Part shown: positions 24,702-31,953 of the stretch, piece by piece
Layout of the letters: every line of letters begins with the position of its first letter
How positions within the stretch are numbered: the first letter of the stretch is position 1
Assembly: GCA_020696345.1 (NCBI GenBank)
Contig: JAEHCK010000046.1
Span: forward strand, 1-32,788
DNA: 32,788 nucleotides
Origin: Thermoplasmata archaeon
GTDB lineage: Archaea; Thermoplasmatota; Penumbrarchaeia; JAEHCK01
Direction of reading: 5' to 3'
Notes under the pieces: generated by a model
Told to the model about the DNA's origin: nothing
The model's input: only the letters and a program-made list of their open reading frames with translations
Databases searched by the model: none
Program-made: the position numbers and the translations under genes

Positions 24702-25259
24702 GTGGGAACTTTGGAAGATTATGCATATGTGTTAGATTATTTACCTCAAGGCTTACCTGACGAGCATAGGTTCAAAAGAGAACCAATTGCGTTTGGTCTG
24801 GGTGAGGATGAGTTCAAAATACTCGAATTGATGCCCAAAGATGATGGGTCTCTGGATATTGGCGACAGAGTATATATTGGAAAAGACATGGATAAACGCG
24901 ATAAGATATTGCATGTAAAACGCAGGATCAGATTCGAAGATATTACAAATACCGCTCAAAATGAACTATCATATGTGATCTTGAAAATTGTAAATACCAA
25001 CCAGGACCGTTATGTAAAGTTTTTTAATGAGGCCCAGGCAATTAGCACACGGTACCATATGTTGGAGCTGCTGCCCGGACTGGGTAAAAAGACCATGTGG
25101 GCGATCATCTCCGAGCGTAAGAAGGCGCCCTTTGAGAGTTTTGAGGACATCTCGAAGCGTGTAAGTTCACTACACCAACCAGAAAAATTAATTTGTAAAA
25201 GGATCGTACGCGAACTATCGGATGGAACTCAGAAGTATCATCTTTTTGTAACAAAATAA
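24702..25259 (+). CDS. DUF655 protein (OB-like and helix-hairpin-helix nucleic-acid binder)
   Basis: 185 residues. This archaeal family is almost always found beside rpl21e and rpoF. The N-terminal part (YAYVLDYLPQG to about 95) looks beta-rich and OB-like, and LLPGLGKKTMWAIISERK is a helix-hairpin-helix that would bind DNA or RNA. It is thought to act in RNA metabolism, but no reaction is established. The start is GTG at 24702; TTG at 24711 is an alternative, three residues shorter. The usual next gene, ksgA, is missing, and a T7 run ends the operon. Confidence 0.92.
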   Translation: MGTLEDYAYVLDYLPQGLPDEHRFKREPIAFGLGEDEFKILELMPKDDGSLDIGDRVYIGKDMDKRDKILHVKRRIRFEDITNTAQNELSYVILKIVNTNQDRYVKFFNEAQAISTRYHMLELLPGLGKKTMWAIISERKKAPFESFEDISKRVSSLHQPEKLICKRIVRELSDGTQKYHLFVTK

Positions 25260-25292
25260 AAAAATGTTTCGCAAAACGACTAATAAAACGCA

Positions 25293-25299
25293 TTTTTTT
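25293..25299 (+). terminator. T7 run ending the rpl21e-rpoF-DUF655 operon
   Basis: Seven T follow 34 bp after the DUF655 stop, with no further gene on this strand for 225 bp. That fits archaeal intrinsic termination at oligo-T. Confidence 0.45.
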
Positions 25300-25370
25300 A
25301 AAGTAAAATCTTAAAAGTTAAATCTTAAAAGTGAAAAGTGATCAGAACTTTTACATTTTACCTTTTGGCT

Positions 25371-25450
25371 GGGTAAGAATTCTTTACTCAATGTTATTTA
25401 TTATAAGAATTCTTAGCTCAAGAATAATTTGTGCCAACAAATTGTTCGAG
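25371..25450 (-). repeat. Inverted palindromic module joined to a second hairpin
   Basis: On the minus strand, CTTGAGCTAAGAATTC (25422-25407) and GAATTCTTACCC (25382-25371) are the module seen at 14906. Next to it, GAATAATTTG (25422-25431) pairs with CAAATTGTTC (25438-25447). The second hairpin is shared with the repeat at 28120-28182, so modules of the two families combine here. Confidence 0.6.
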
Positions 25451-25524
25451 TTTTACTTTTCCTTTGGTTACCCCAAATTATAATTATTTAGAAATTATTT
25501 CACAGTACGCTGAGGTGTTCTTGG

Positions 25525-26667
25525 ATGGACTTTACACTTTCTGAAGATGAAGCTGCCTTTAGAGCTAAAGTACGCGAGTTTGCCGAGACGGAAATCCGGC
25601 CGATCGTACCGAAGCTGGAAAAAACCGAAGAATTCCATTGGGAGACCGTGAAAAAGATGGCCGAGCTGGGGCTATTCGGTCTAATATTTTCCAAAAAATA
25701 TGGCGGTTTGGAGCTTGGTTATATTTATTATGCGATCGCGGTTGAAGAGATCTCAAGGGTCTGCGGTTCACATGGGATCACAGTGGCATCACATAATTCA
25801 TTATGCTCGAATCATATTAATATCGCAGGTACTGAAGAACAAAAACTCAAGTATTTAACCCCACTGGCAAAGGGTGACAAGCTGGGTGCATGGGCACTCA
25901 CCGAACCTAATGCGGGTAGTGATGCCGGGGCCACCCAGACAACTGCCGTGTTGGACAGTGATGAGTGGGTGATCAATGGCACCAAACAGTTCATTACCCA
26001 GGGCAGTGTGGCTGAAATTTATGTTGTGATCGCCTCAACTGATAAACAGAAAAAACAGAAAGGTATCTCGGCATTCATTGTCGAGAAGGGCACGCCGGGC
26101 TTTCGACCAGGACAGTTAGAGCATAAATTGGGGCTTAAAATAAGTGACACCTCCGAATTGATATTCGAAGACTGCAGAGTGCCAGAGGAGAACATGCTGG
26201 GTGAAAAAGATAATGCGTTTTATGATGTGATGAAGATCTTGGACGGCGGTCGAATTAGCATTGGTGCAATGGCGCTTGGACTTGGACAGGGCGCGCTTGA
26301 TGAGGCAATAAAATATGTTAAGGTCCGCAGGCAGTTCGGTAAACCCATAGGCAAGTTCCAGGCGATCCAATGGCACCTGGCGAATATGGCCACGGAGATC
26401 GAGGCGGCACGACTGCTCATTTATCGTGCGGCCTATCTAGCCAATAAAAAGAGTGTTAAATACACCAAAGAGTCGGCAATGGCGAAACTTTACGCATCAG
26501 AAGTGGGAATGCGGGCAACTCGATTGGCCGTGCAGATACTTGGCGGCCTGGGATATACCAAACGTGCAGTAGTTGAGCGACATATGCGAGATGTCAAACT
26601 CTGCGAGATCGGTGAAGGGACCTCGGAGATACAACGGCTCGTGATCGCGCGGCTGTTGGGGATCTAA
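25525..26667 (+). CDS. Acyl-CoA dehydrogenase (short-chain type)
   Basis: This FAD enzyme introduces the alpha-beta double bond of short-chain acyl-CoA, handing electrons to ETF. 380 residues, normal size. FAD and substrate motifs are WALTEPNAGSDAGATQ (about 133-148), GTKQFITQG (about 152-160) and RRQFGKPIGKFQAIQWHLANM. The catalytic base is Glu364 in IGEGTSEIQR, the position used by SCAD/MCAD-type enzymes. GAGGTG precedes the ATG by 8 bp. No other beta-oxidation gene or ETF is nearby, so substrate and direction remain open. The AhpD-like gene downstream may be in the same operon (26 bp). Confidence 0.95.
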   Translation: MDFTLSEDEAAFRAKVREFAETEIRPIVPKLEKTEEFHWETVKKMAELGLFGLIFSKKYGGLELGYIYYAIAVEEISRVCGSHGITVASHNSLCSNHINIAGTEEQKLKYLTPLAKGDKLGAWALTEPNAGSDAGATQTTAVLDSDEWVINGTKQFITQGSVAEIYVVIASTDKQKKQKGISAFIVEKGTPGFRPGQLEHKLGLKISDTSELIFEDCRVPEENMLGEKDNAFYDVMKILDGGRISIGAMALGLGQGALDEAIKYVKVRRQFGKPIGKFQAIQWHLANMATEIEAARLLIYRAAYLANKKSVKYTKESAMAKLYASEVGMRATRLAVQILGGLGYTKRAVVERHMRDVKLCEIGEGTSEIQRLVIARLLGI

Positions 26668-26693
26668 AGATCAATATCTAACTTATCGGAAGT

Positions 26694-27050
26694 ATGGTGA
26701 ATGCCATGGTAAAAACCGAGAGCGATAAATTCAAAACTGACCGGGAAAGCTTGAACCAGCTTGTGATGAAATACAGTGGTAAGAACATTAAACGCTTCTA
26801 CGGTTTAGATTCGGCGGTATTTGGAAAAGGTACGCTTGAGTGCAAGACCAAAGAGCTGATCGGCCTGGTGGCATCACTTACACTGAGATGTGATGATTGT
26901 GTCAAATACCATCTCGATCGCTGTCGTGAAGAGGGCGTGAACGATGCCGAGTTGGAGGAGGCGCTGGCGATCGGGCTTGTGATCGGTGGGTCGATCACGA
27001 TACCATCACTCAGAAAAGCTGTAAAATACTGGGATGACTTTAAACAATAA
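26694..27050 (+). CDS. Carboxymuconolactone decarboxylase/AhpD-like protein
   Basis: 118 residues with the AhpD signature: Glu54, then Cys66-DD-Cys69 and His73 (CDDCVKYHLDRC). In AhpD this set carries a redox-active disulfide with peroxide-defence or disulfide-reductase activity. Two starts are possible: ATG at 26694 (MVNAMVK) and ATG at 26706, which has GGTGA just before it and may be the true one. It lies 26 bp after the acyl-CoA dehydrogenase gene. The physiological partner is unknown. Confidence 0.9.
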   Translation: MVNAMVKTESDKFKTDRESLNQLVMKYSGKNIKRFYGLDSAVFGKGTLECKTKELIGLVASLTLRCDDCVKYHLDRCREEGVNDAELEEALAIGLVIGGSITIPSLRKAVKYWDDFKQ

Positions 27051-27099
27051 TTAACACTACTTTGTTAATTGAAAAGTTTAATGAATTATGGATGGTTGT

Positions 27100-27195
27100 C
27101 TGGTCAGCTAGTCGGCCAGTCAACTAGTCGGCTGGTCAGTTAGTCACCTGGTCGACCGGTAGACTGATAGACCGGCAGACCAGTAGACCGGTGGA
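27100..27195 (+). repeat. Hairpin-forming array with 8-bp period, copy 1
   Basis: Twelve contiguous 8-bp units, such as CTGGTCAG, CTAGTCGG, CTGGTCGA, CCGGTAGA and CCGGTGGA. The first seven carry GTC, the last five AGA followed by C. The halves are imperfect inverse copies meeting at GGTCGACC (27150-27157), so the whole 96 bp can fold into one long hairpin with GTC paired to GAC. Outer ends are GATGGT and ACCATC. Confidence 0.85.
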
Positions 27196-27335
27196 CCATC
27201 TCTCATTACCACTCATTCCATTACTTTAACACCCCTTATTTAATAAACACATAATTCCACATCCTACAACACTTTTAAAGCTAAATATATGCTATTCCAT
27301 ATAGGTTGATGAATTTAACGATTACGGTGTAACAT

Positions 27336-27803
27336 ATGCTAGATAAAACCCAGAAATTCAATTTAATAATAAATAATATCATGCGCATTGCTAAAAGCGC
27401 ATCAACTCGGAATGAAAAACTTACTAAAATCTGTCAATCACTCAAAGAACACGTACCATATTACGATTGGGTTGGGTTCTATATCGCCGACGAATCAGAA
27501 AAGGAATTAACTCTCGGCCCGTTTGCGGGCGAACCTACCGAGCATATCAAGATACCATTTGGTAAAGGGGTCTGCGGCCAGGCTGTGGCGAAAAAAGAGA
27601 CGGTCGTGGTCCAGGATGTGTCATCGGAAACGAACTATCTGTCGTGCAGCCCAATGGTGAGATCGGAGATGGTTGTGCCGATAATCAAGAACGATAAAGT
27701 TATGGGCGAGCTCGATATAGATTCACATACCCATGCGCCGTTCACCGATGAAGATAAGAAATTTCTAGAGGATGTCATTAATATCGTGACCCAACTATTA
27801 TGA
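27336..27803 (+). CDS. GAF-domain protein related to free methionine-R-sulfoxide reductase
   Basis: 155 residues forming a single GAF domain. IPFGKGVCGQAVAKKETV, then NYLSC, RSEMVVPI and GELDIDSHTHAPF match free-methionine-(R)-sulfoxide reductases (fRMsr). Of the three cysteines used by that enzyme, the GVCG one (Cys80) and the C-terminal one (Cys104) are present 24 residues apart, as in E. coli. The third position is His70. Reduction of methionine sulfoxide is thus possible but not certain; a ligand-binding GAF role is the alternative. It is flanked by long repeat-rich gaps on both sides. Confidence 0.85.
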   Translation: MLDKTQKFNLIINNIMRIAKSASTRNEKLTKICQSLKEHVPYYDWVGFYIADESEKELTLGPFAGEPTEHIKIPFGKGVCGQAVAKKETVVVQDVSSETNYLSCSPMVRSEMVVPIIKNDKVMGELDIDSHTHAPFTDEDKKFLEDVINIVTQLL

Positions 27804-27960
27804 TGTTTTAGGATGAATGATTGATCATTAACCGATCACTACGATTATTTCCTAAATAAAATCGATTACAGGATGTAGTGAAATGGATTAACTAATGCTT
27901 ACTAGTCGAGAGTCTAAAGAGTCAAGAGTCTAAAGAGTCAAAATATGGGTCATAGATCGC

Positions 27961-28032
27961 CTGGTCAACTGGTCAGCTAGTCGTCTGGTCCGATGGTCGA
28001 CTGGTTAACTGGCAGACTAGCGGACGGGTAGA
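27961..28032 (+). repeat. Hairpin-forming array with 8-bp period, copy 2
   Basis: Nine contiguous units: CTGGTCAA, CTGGTCAG, CTAGTCGT, CTGGTCCG, ATGGTCGA, CTGGTTAA, CTGGCAGA, CTAGCGGA, CGGGTAGA. It follows the same order as the array at 27100: GTC units first, AGA units last, with a GGTCGAC turn in the middle. Confidence 0.8.
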
Positions 28033-28119
28033 CAAATTAGGGGTCGGAGATCACAATTCAAGGGTCAGAAATAAGCAGTGTTAAAGCTCGAGATAATTTT
28101 CGCCAGAAAATTAATGAAG

Positions 28120-28182
28120 CTTTGAAAAAGTCGAAGAGTTTTTCAATGCCGAATAATTTGTGCCAACAAATTGTTCTAGTTT
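28120..28182 (+). repeat. 64-bp dispersed repeat, diverged member
   Basis: CTTTGAAAAAGTCGAAGAG, then TTTTTCAATG and a GAATAATTTG/CAAATTGTTC hairpin. It is related to the copies at 13393 and 30425 but differs in the second loop, which it shares with 25422-25447. Confidence 0.7.
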
Positions 28183-28367
28183 ACATTTTTAATTTTCCAA
28201 TCCACTATTGGTTCACATCAGTAATCCATTGGAACGGTCGATAAATGCATCCTGTCAAATCAAAGATAGTTACAACATCTCGCCAACTATTCTAAACGAA
28301 TAATTTATTATCCAATAGAACAATACTGAACAAGATTTAATAGTGTAATAATCAGGGGAGAATATGT

Positions 28368-28850
28368 ATGCAAGTTCTAGTGATCTACTATTCACGTTCG
28401 GGAAATACCAAAAAGTTAGCGGAAGAAATTGTTTCTGGCGTGGAAGGTGTAAAGGGTGTGGATTGTATATTGAAACCAGTTGCTGAGGTTACCAAGAATG
28501 ATCTTTTAAGCTCGGATGGGATCATAGCGGGTTCACCAGTATATTTTGGCACCATGTCTGCAGAATTGAAAGAGATGTTTGACAAATATGTGGAAATTCG
28601 AAACCGCATGGGTGACAAGGTAGGCGCCGCATTTGCAACGTCTCGTGACCCCTCAGGCGGTAAGGAGACCACTATGATGTCGATCATACAAGCTATGCTG
28701 ATCTACGGCATGATCATCGTTGGTGACCCACTGAGTGCTACGGGACATTATGGCGTATCATGTACAGGCCCACCCGATGAGAAAACTGCGGAAAATGCCA
28801 GGAAATTGGGAAACCGGGTTGCCACTTTGGTCAAACAATTGAAAAAGTAA
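28368..28850 (+). CDS. Flavodoxin-like FMN protein (WrbA/NADPH-FMN reductase type)
   Basis: 160 residues. The FMN phosphate loop YYSRSGNTKKLA (about 7-18) opens the protein. The second flavin loop is SPVYFGTMSAELKEMFDKY and the third is ATSRDPSGGKETT. This is the WrbA/flavodoxin fold, acting as an electron carrier or quinone reductase; which donor it uses cannot be told. GGGGAGAA lies 8 bp before the ATG. The next three genes follow on the same strand. Confidence 0.9.
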   Translation: MQVLVIYYSRSGNTKKLAEEIVSGVEGVKGVDCILKPVAEVTKNDLLSSDGIIAGSPVYFGTMSAELKEMFDKYVEIRNRMGDKVGAAFATSRDPSGGKETTMMSIIQAMLIYGMIIVGDPLSATGHYGVSCTGPPDEKTAENARKLGNRVATLVKQLKK

Positions 28851-28879
28851 TTGGACTTAATAGACTTAATATATTGACA

Positions 28880-29596
28880 ATGGTGAAAGATTTGAAATGC
28901 GATGCAGTTATGGAAAAACTTAAAGGCATGGCAAACCCTGATGCCGTGGCAGGCATGGCGAGATTTGGAATTAACCCGGATAATAATTTAGGGATATCGG
29001 TTTCCATACTCAGGCAATTGGCTAAATATATTGGAAAGGATCACGGGCTCGCAATAGAGCTTTGGTCCACGGGAATACATGATGCACGCATGCTTGCTTG
29101 TATGGTAGATGAATCAAAAATGGTATCGGAAGAACAAATGGAGGATTGGGTGAAAGATTTTAATTCATGGGATGTTTGCGATACTTGTTGTGGTACTCTT
29201 TTTGACAAGACTGATCTTGCCTACCATAAAGTTGTCGAGTGGTCCCACCGTGATGAGGAATTTGTCAAGCGTGCCGGTTTTGCTTTATTGGCTTGGTTGG
29301 CACTGCACGATAAAAAAGCCGATGATGAGAGGTTCATTGAATTTTTTCCTTTGATAAAGCGAGAAGCCACGGATGATAGAAATTATGTTAAAAAAGCAGT
29401 GAACTGGGCGCTGCGGCATATTGGAAAACGCAATTTGACGCTAAACAAGATCGCAATTAATACCGCACAAGATATCCATAAAATGGATAGTAAAAGTGCC
29501 AGATGGATAGCCTCTGACGCTATACGCGAGCTAACAAGCAAGAAGATCCAAGAGCGGTTGGAAAAGAAAGAAGAGAAGAAGAAAAATAACCTTTGA
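28880..29596 (+). CDS. DNA alkylation repair protein, AlkD-like (HEAT repeats)
   Basis: Relatives of AlkD remove alkylated bases (N3- and N7-alkylpurines) without flipping them. The 238-residue helical protein has WSTGIHDARMLACMVDE, WVKDFNSWDVCDTCC, VKRAGFALLAWLAL and NYVKKAVNWALRHIGKRN, the last very characteristic of the family. The tail is Lys-rich. The first ATG is at 28880; TTG at 28874 would add two residues. It lies 29 bp after the flavodoxin gene, so they may share a transcript. Confidence 0.88.
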   Translation: MVKDLKCDAVMEKLKGMANPDAVAGMARFGINPDNNLGISVSILRQLAKYIGKDHGLAIELWSTGIHDARMLACMVDESKMVSEEQMEDWVKDFNSWDVCDTCCGTLFDKTDLAYHKVVEWSHRDEEFVKRAGFALLAWLALHDKKADDERFIEFFPLIKREATDDRNYVKKAVNWALRHIGKRNLTLNKIAINTAQDIHKMDSKSARWIASDAIRELTSKKIQERLEKKEEKKKNNL

Positions 29597-29605
29597 CTTT
29601 CAGTC

Positions 29606-30253
29606 ATGGATGGAAAAAATATTTACATGGCGATTAATATGCAAATCGATCCAAAACTTATCGAAATGTTGAAAACCGCATCTGAGTTCCATGGACACAC
29701 ATGTCCCGGGTTAGCTCTGGGTGTCGTGGCAAGTAAGGTAGCTCTCATGAATGCGAAACGCGCCGAGGACGAAGAACTGGTTGCGATTGTGGAAAACGAT
29801 GCATGCGGAGTTGATGCGATCCAGGTGCTCACGGGGTGCACATTTGGCAAAGGTAATTTGATCTACAAGGATTACGGCAAATCGGTCTATACTTTTTATA
29901 ATAGAACTACTGGCAAGGCATTGAGATTGTCGGTAAAACCAGAGACATTTTCGGAAAAATCCAGAGAAAGACAAACTAAACTATTCGATAAAATTCGAGA
30001 CGGCACTGCTAATGACGAAGAAATTGTCGAACATAATAGGCAGCGCGAGGAGCGAATTAGATCGATACTAGACAAAGGTGAAAATCTATTCAAGATCGAA
30101 GAAGTGGAGATCACACTGCCAGAGAAAGCACGAATTTTCAATGATGTGATATGCGAGAACTGCGGCGAACCTGTAATGGCTACAAAGGTTCAGGGAATAT
30201 CGGGAAAGAAGCTGTGTATACCATGTGCTGAAAAGAAAAGATATGATGGTTGA
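29606..30253 (+). CDS. FmdE-like protein with C-terminal zinc ribbon
   Basis: 215 residues. The N-terminal part is FmdE-like (formylmethanofuran dehydrogenase subunit E family): FHGHTCPGLALGVVA with a Cys/His metal site, ENDACGVDAIQVLTGCTFGKGN, and GKSVYTFYNRTTGKALRL. The C-terminus has CENCG...CIPC, a zinc ribbon. FmdE homologues are widespread outside methanogens, where the function is unclear; a metal or molybdenum-cofactor role is often suggested. No other Fmd/Fwd subunit is in the window. No ribosome binding site supports the ATG at 29606; later ATGs at 29627 and 29639 are possible. Confidence 0.88.
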   Translation: MDGKNIYMAINMQIDPKLIEMLKTASEFHGHTCPGLALGVVASKVALMNAKRAEDEELVAIVENDACGVDAIQVLTGCTFGKGNLIYKDYGKSVYTFYNRTTGKALRLSVKPETFSEKSRERQTKLFDKIRDGTANDEEIVEHNRQREERIRSILDKGENLFKIEEVEITLPEKARIFNDVICENCGEPVMATKVQGISGKKLCIPCAEKKRYDG

Positions 30254-30424
30254 TTGAAGATTGTTGAGAGTTGAGAATTCGGTGTGTTGAGAGTTTCGGG
30301 AGTGTGTGGGTGTAAGAGTGTGTGAGTTAAATCAGGGGTCAGAAGTCCGGTATTAGGAGTTGGGGTGGGGTCAGGAGTTAGGGATTCTATGATCAATATT
30401 GTAATCTCACTTTTAACTTTTCAA

Positions 30425-30488
30425 CTTTGGAAAAGTCGAAGAGTTTTCCAATGTAGAATAATTATTCTCTAGAAAATTGTTCAAATTT
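30425..30488 (+). repeat. 64-bp dispersed repeat, copy 2
   Basis: It is identical to the reverse complement of 13393-13456 except for one base, although 17 kb apart. It contains the GGAAAA/TTTTCC hairpin with GTCGAAGAG in the loop. It lies between the convergent FmdE-like and creatininase-like genes. Confidence 0.85.
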
Positions 30489-30532
30489 AAAATTTTACTT
30501 TAAAAATTCCTTCAGCAATATATGAACTGCTT

Positions 30533-31252
30533 TTATTCTTCACTCGCCACCATATCTAAAATTAATTTCTTCAGTTCATCAACAACCAGCTTGTTCCACT
30601 TTTCACCCTTCTCCGCACTAGCCGTGGTTGGGTCGCCCATGACACCGCTGGGGAAACATTTCTCGGGGTGGCGTAAGATCCTATACTGCGGAAAGTTTGG
30701 TTTGGATCTCTCACCTCTACCTTTTACCAACTCGGGTCGGATCGCCATGATCCGCGAAGTCTCTACCGAGCCAGCATGTCCGTCCCATTCGGGAAACTCC
30801 TTCCCAGCATATTTGTAGATTATGTCATAATCAGATAGTATCATCATTTTAACATTGAATTTCTCCAGAACACGGTCAGCTGCCACACGCAAAGCGGCCA
30901 TGTGTATTCTACCTGCATGACCGGATAAAATCACTATATTTGAAACGTTGTGCCTGCACAGCTCTTCCAGGATCTCCTGGATCAATGCCCGAAACGTGTT
31001 AAAGCTAAGTGAGATCGTTCCCGGAAAGTTACGAGTTGAATTGCAGATGCCGTATCGGATCGGCGGCATGAGCAATGCATCAAGTTCTGTGGCCAAGGCT
31101 TCGGCTATATATTCTGACTGGAGCGAATCTGTGGATAATGGCAGATGGGCGCCGTGTTCTTCAACCACACCTATTGGTAATATTACTACAGTATCTCGGT
31201 TTGAACTTAACCGCTCGCCAAATTCAAAAGTTGTCAGATCATCCAAATACAT
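30533..31252 (-). CDS. Creatininase-family amidohydrolase, candidate ArfB (FAPy deformylase)
   Basis: 239 residues. Metal-binding residues of the creatininase fold are EEHGAHLPLSTD (Glu, His, Asp), LSGHAG (His) and GHAGSVETS (Glu). In archaea one branch of this family, ArfB, removes the formyl group from the pyrimidine intermediate after ArfA, at the start of riboflavin and F420 synthesis. Sequence alone cannot separate ArfB from other branches. The case for ArfB is context: the nearest gene on the other side is a riboflavin kinase with a DNA-binding domain, and both upstream regions carry a shared motif. Confidence 0.85.
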   Translation of the reverse strand: MYLDDLTTFEFGERLSSNRDTVVILPIGVVEEHGAHLPLSTDSLQSEYIAEALATELDALLMPPIRYGICNSTRNFPGTISLSFNTFRALIQEILEELCRHNVSNIVILSGHAGRIHMAALRVAADRVLEKFNVKMMILSDYDIIYKYAGKEFPEWDGHAGSVETSRIMAIRPELVKGRGERSKPNFPQYRILRHPEKCFPSGVMGDPTTASAEKGEKWNKLVVDELKKLILDMVASEE

Positions 31253-31285
31253 TCATACACCTGGGCACCATAATTACATTTTGAG

Positions 31286-31295
31286 GTATATAAAT
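31286..31295 (-). promoter_or_regulatory. TATA box of the creatininase-family gene
   Basis: On the minus strand ATTTATATAC stands about 35-43 bp before the ATG at 31252, matching the archaeal TATA consensus. Confidence 0.55.
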
Positions 31296-31310
31296 CTGGT
31301 CATGCTCGGT

Positions 31311-31329
31311 AATTGAAGTTTTACGTTTT
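31311..31329 (-). promoter_or_regulatory. Candidate operator shared with the riboflavin kinase gene
   Basis: On the minus strand this reads AAAACGTAAAACTTCAATT, 16 bp upstream of the TATA box. The plus-strand sequence AAACGCAAAAACTTCAATT at 31898-31916, before the RbkR-like gene, differs by one substitution and one inserted base. That both promoters carry it suggests one regulator. Confidence 0.5.
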
Positions 31330-31767
31330 CAAATAAATAGTAGAGAGTAAGCTAGTTGGTTGAATAGCAGATTCAGGGGTAAGGGGTCACAATTCAGGGG
31401 TCGAGGTAACGATTGGGGTATTGAAAATTGGAAATTATAAAATAAAACTCCAAACACCAATGATCCAAACGTATCGTTAGTTTAGCGAGTGTGTGAGTTT
31501 TGGGAGTTTGGATTTGGGATTTTCTTGGGTTGGTTAGAATTTTGATATTAATAAGTTATTTTTTGCAGGAATTCTAAGCCAGAATAATTTAGTTACATAA
31601 ATTATTCCGAGCTAAAAATTCCTAATAATCCTTAGTTTAACGGAATTTTTACCCCTCCAACAAAAATAAAAATTAATCACTGTCCAATCTTATTTTTGTG
31701 TATAGTTTGGTATTATTTGGATTTGGGGTTTATTCTTCATTTTTCAATTCGTATCCACAACCCATAA
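31330..31767. other. Gap between the creatininase-like and RbkR-like genes
   Basis: No gene is seen. It holds a GGTCACAATTCAGGGGTCG element (31385-31403) similar to 15202 and 28049, a GAGTGTGTGAG fragment near 31490, and the hairpin cluster at 31568-31658. Confidence 0.6.
31568..31658 (+). repeat. Nested hairpins with palindromic module
   Basis: GGAATTCTAAGCCAGAATAA to about 31591 pairs with TAAATTATTCCGAGCTAAAA to 31622 around GTTACA, a long imperfect stem. The right arm is at the same time the left arm of the module CTAAAAATTCC...GGAATTTTTACCCC (31608-31658), so two alternative folds compete. Confidence 0.65.
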
Positions 31768-31831
31768 TCTACCAGTCCATTAGTCTGCCGGTCGACCAGT
31801 TGTCTAGCTGACTAACTGACCAGCCACCATC
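31768..31831 (-). repeat. Hairpin-forming array with 8-bp period, copy 3 (inverted)
   Basis: Eight contiguous 8-bp units; on the minus strand they read CTGGTCAG, TTAGTCAG, CTAGACAA, CTGGTCGA, CCGGCAGA and so on. Centre GGTCGACC-like; the outer end is CACCATC. It is the same family and internal order as the arrays at 27100 and 27961. Confidence 0.8.
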
Positions 31832-31864
31832 TCCTTGAACTAAAATTATTATTATATCCAATCA

Positions 31865-31916
31865 AAACGCAAAAGTGCAGTTATTAATATTTAAATTAAA
31901 CGCAAAAACTTCAATT
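31865..31916 (+). promoter_or_regulatory. Two direct copies of AAACGCAAAA before the RbkR-like gene
   Basis: AAACGCAAAA occurs at 31865-31874 and 31898-31907, 33 bp apart, about three helical turns. The second copy extends to ACTTCAATTAT, the sequence also found before the creatininase-family gene. A TATA-like TTTAAATT lies between them (31890-31897), so bound protein could block the promoter. Confidence 0.5.
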
Positions 31917-31953
31917 ATCTATTATGAATTACTTGCAATGATAAAGTGATCAC

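Larger units (their letters stand above)
27804..28367. other. Repeat-rich gap between the GAF and flavodoxin genes
   Basis: No gene is visible. It contains two adjacent identical 16-bp units AGAGTCTAAAGAGTCA (27909-27940), the second 8-bp-period array (27961-28032), a GATCACAATTCAAGGGTCAG element (28049-28068), and a member of the 64-bp repeat family (28120-28182). Confidence 0.6.
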
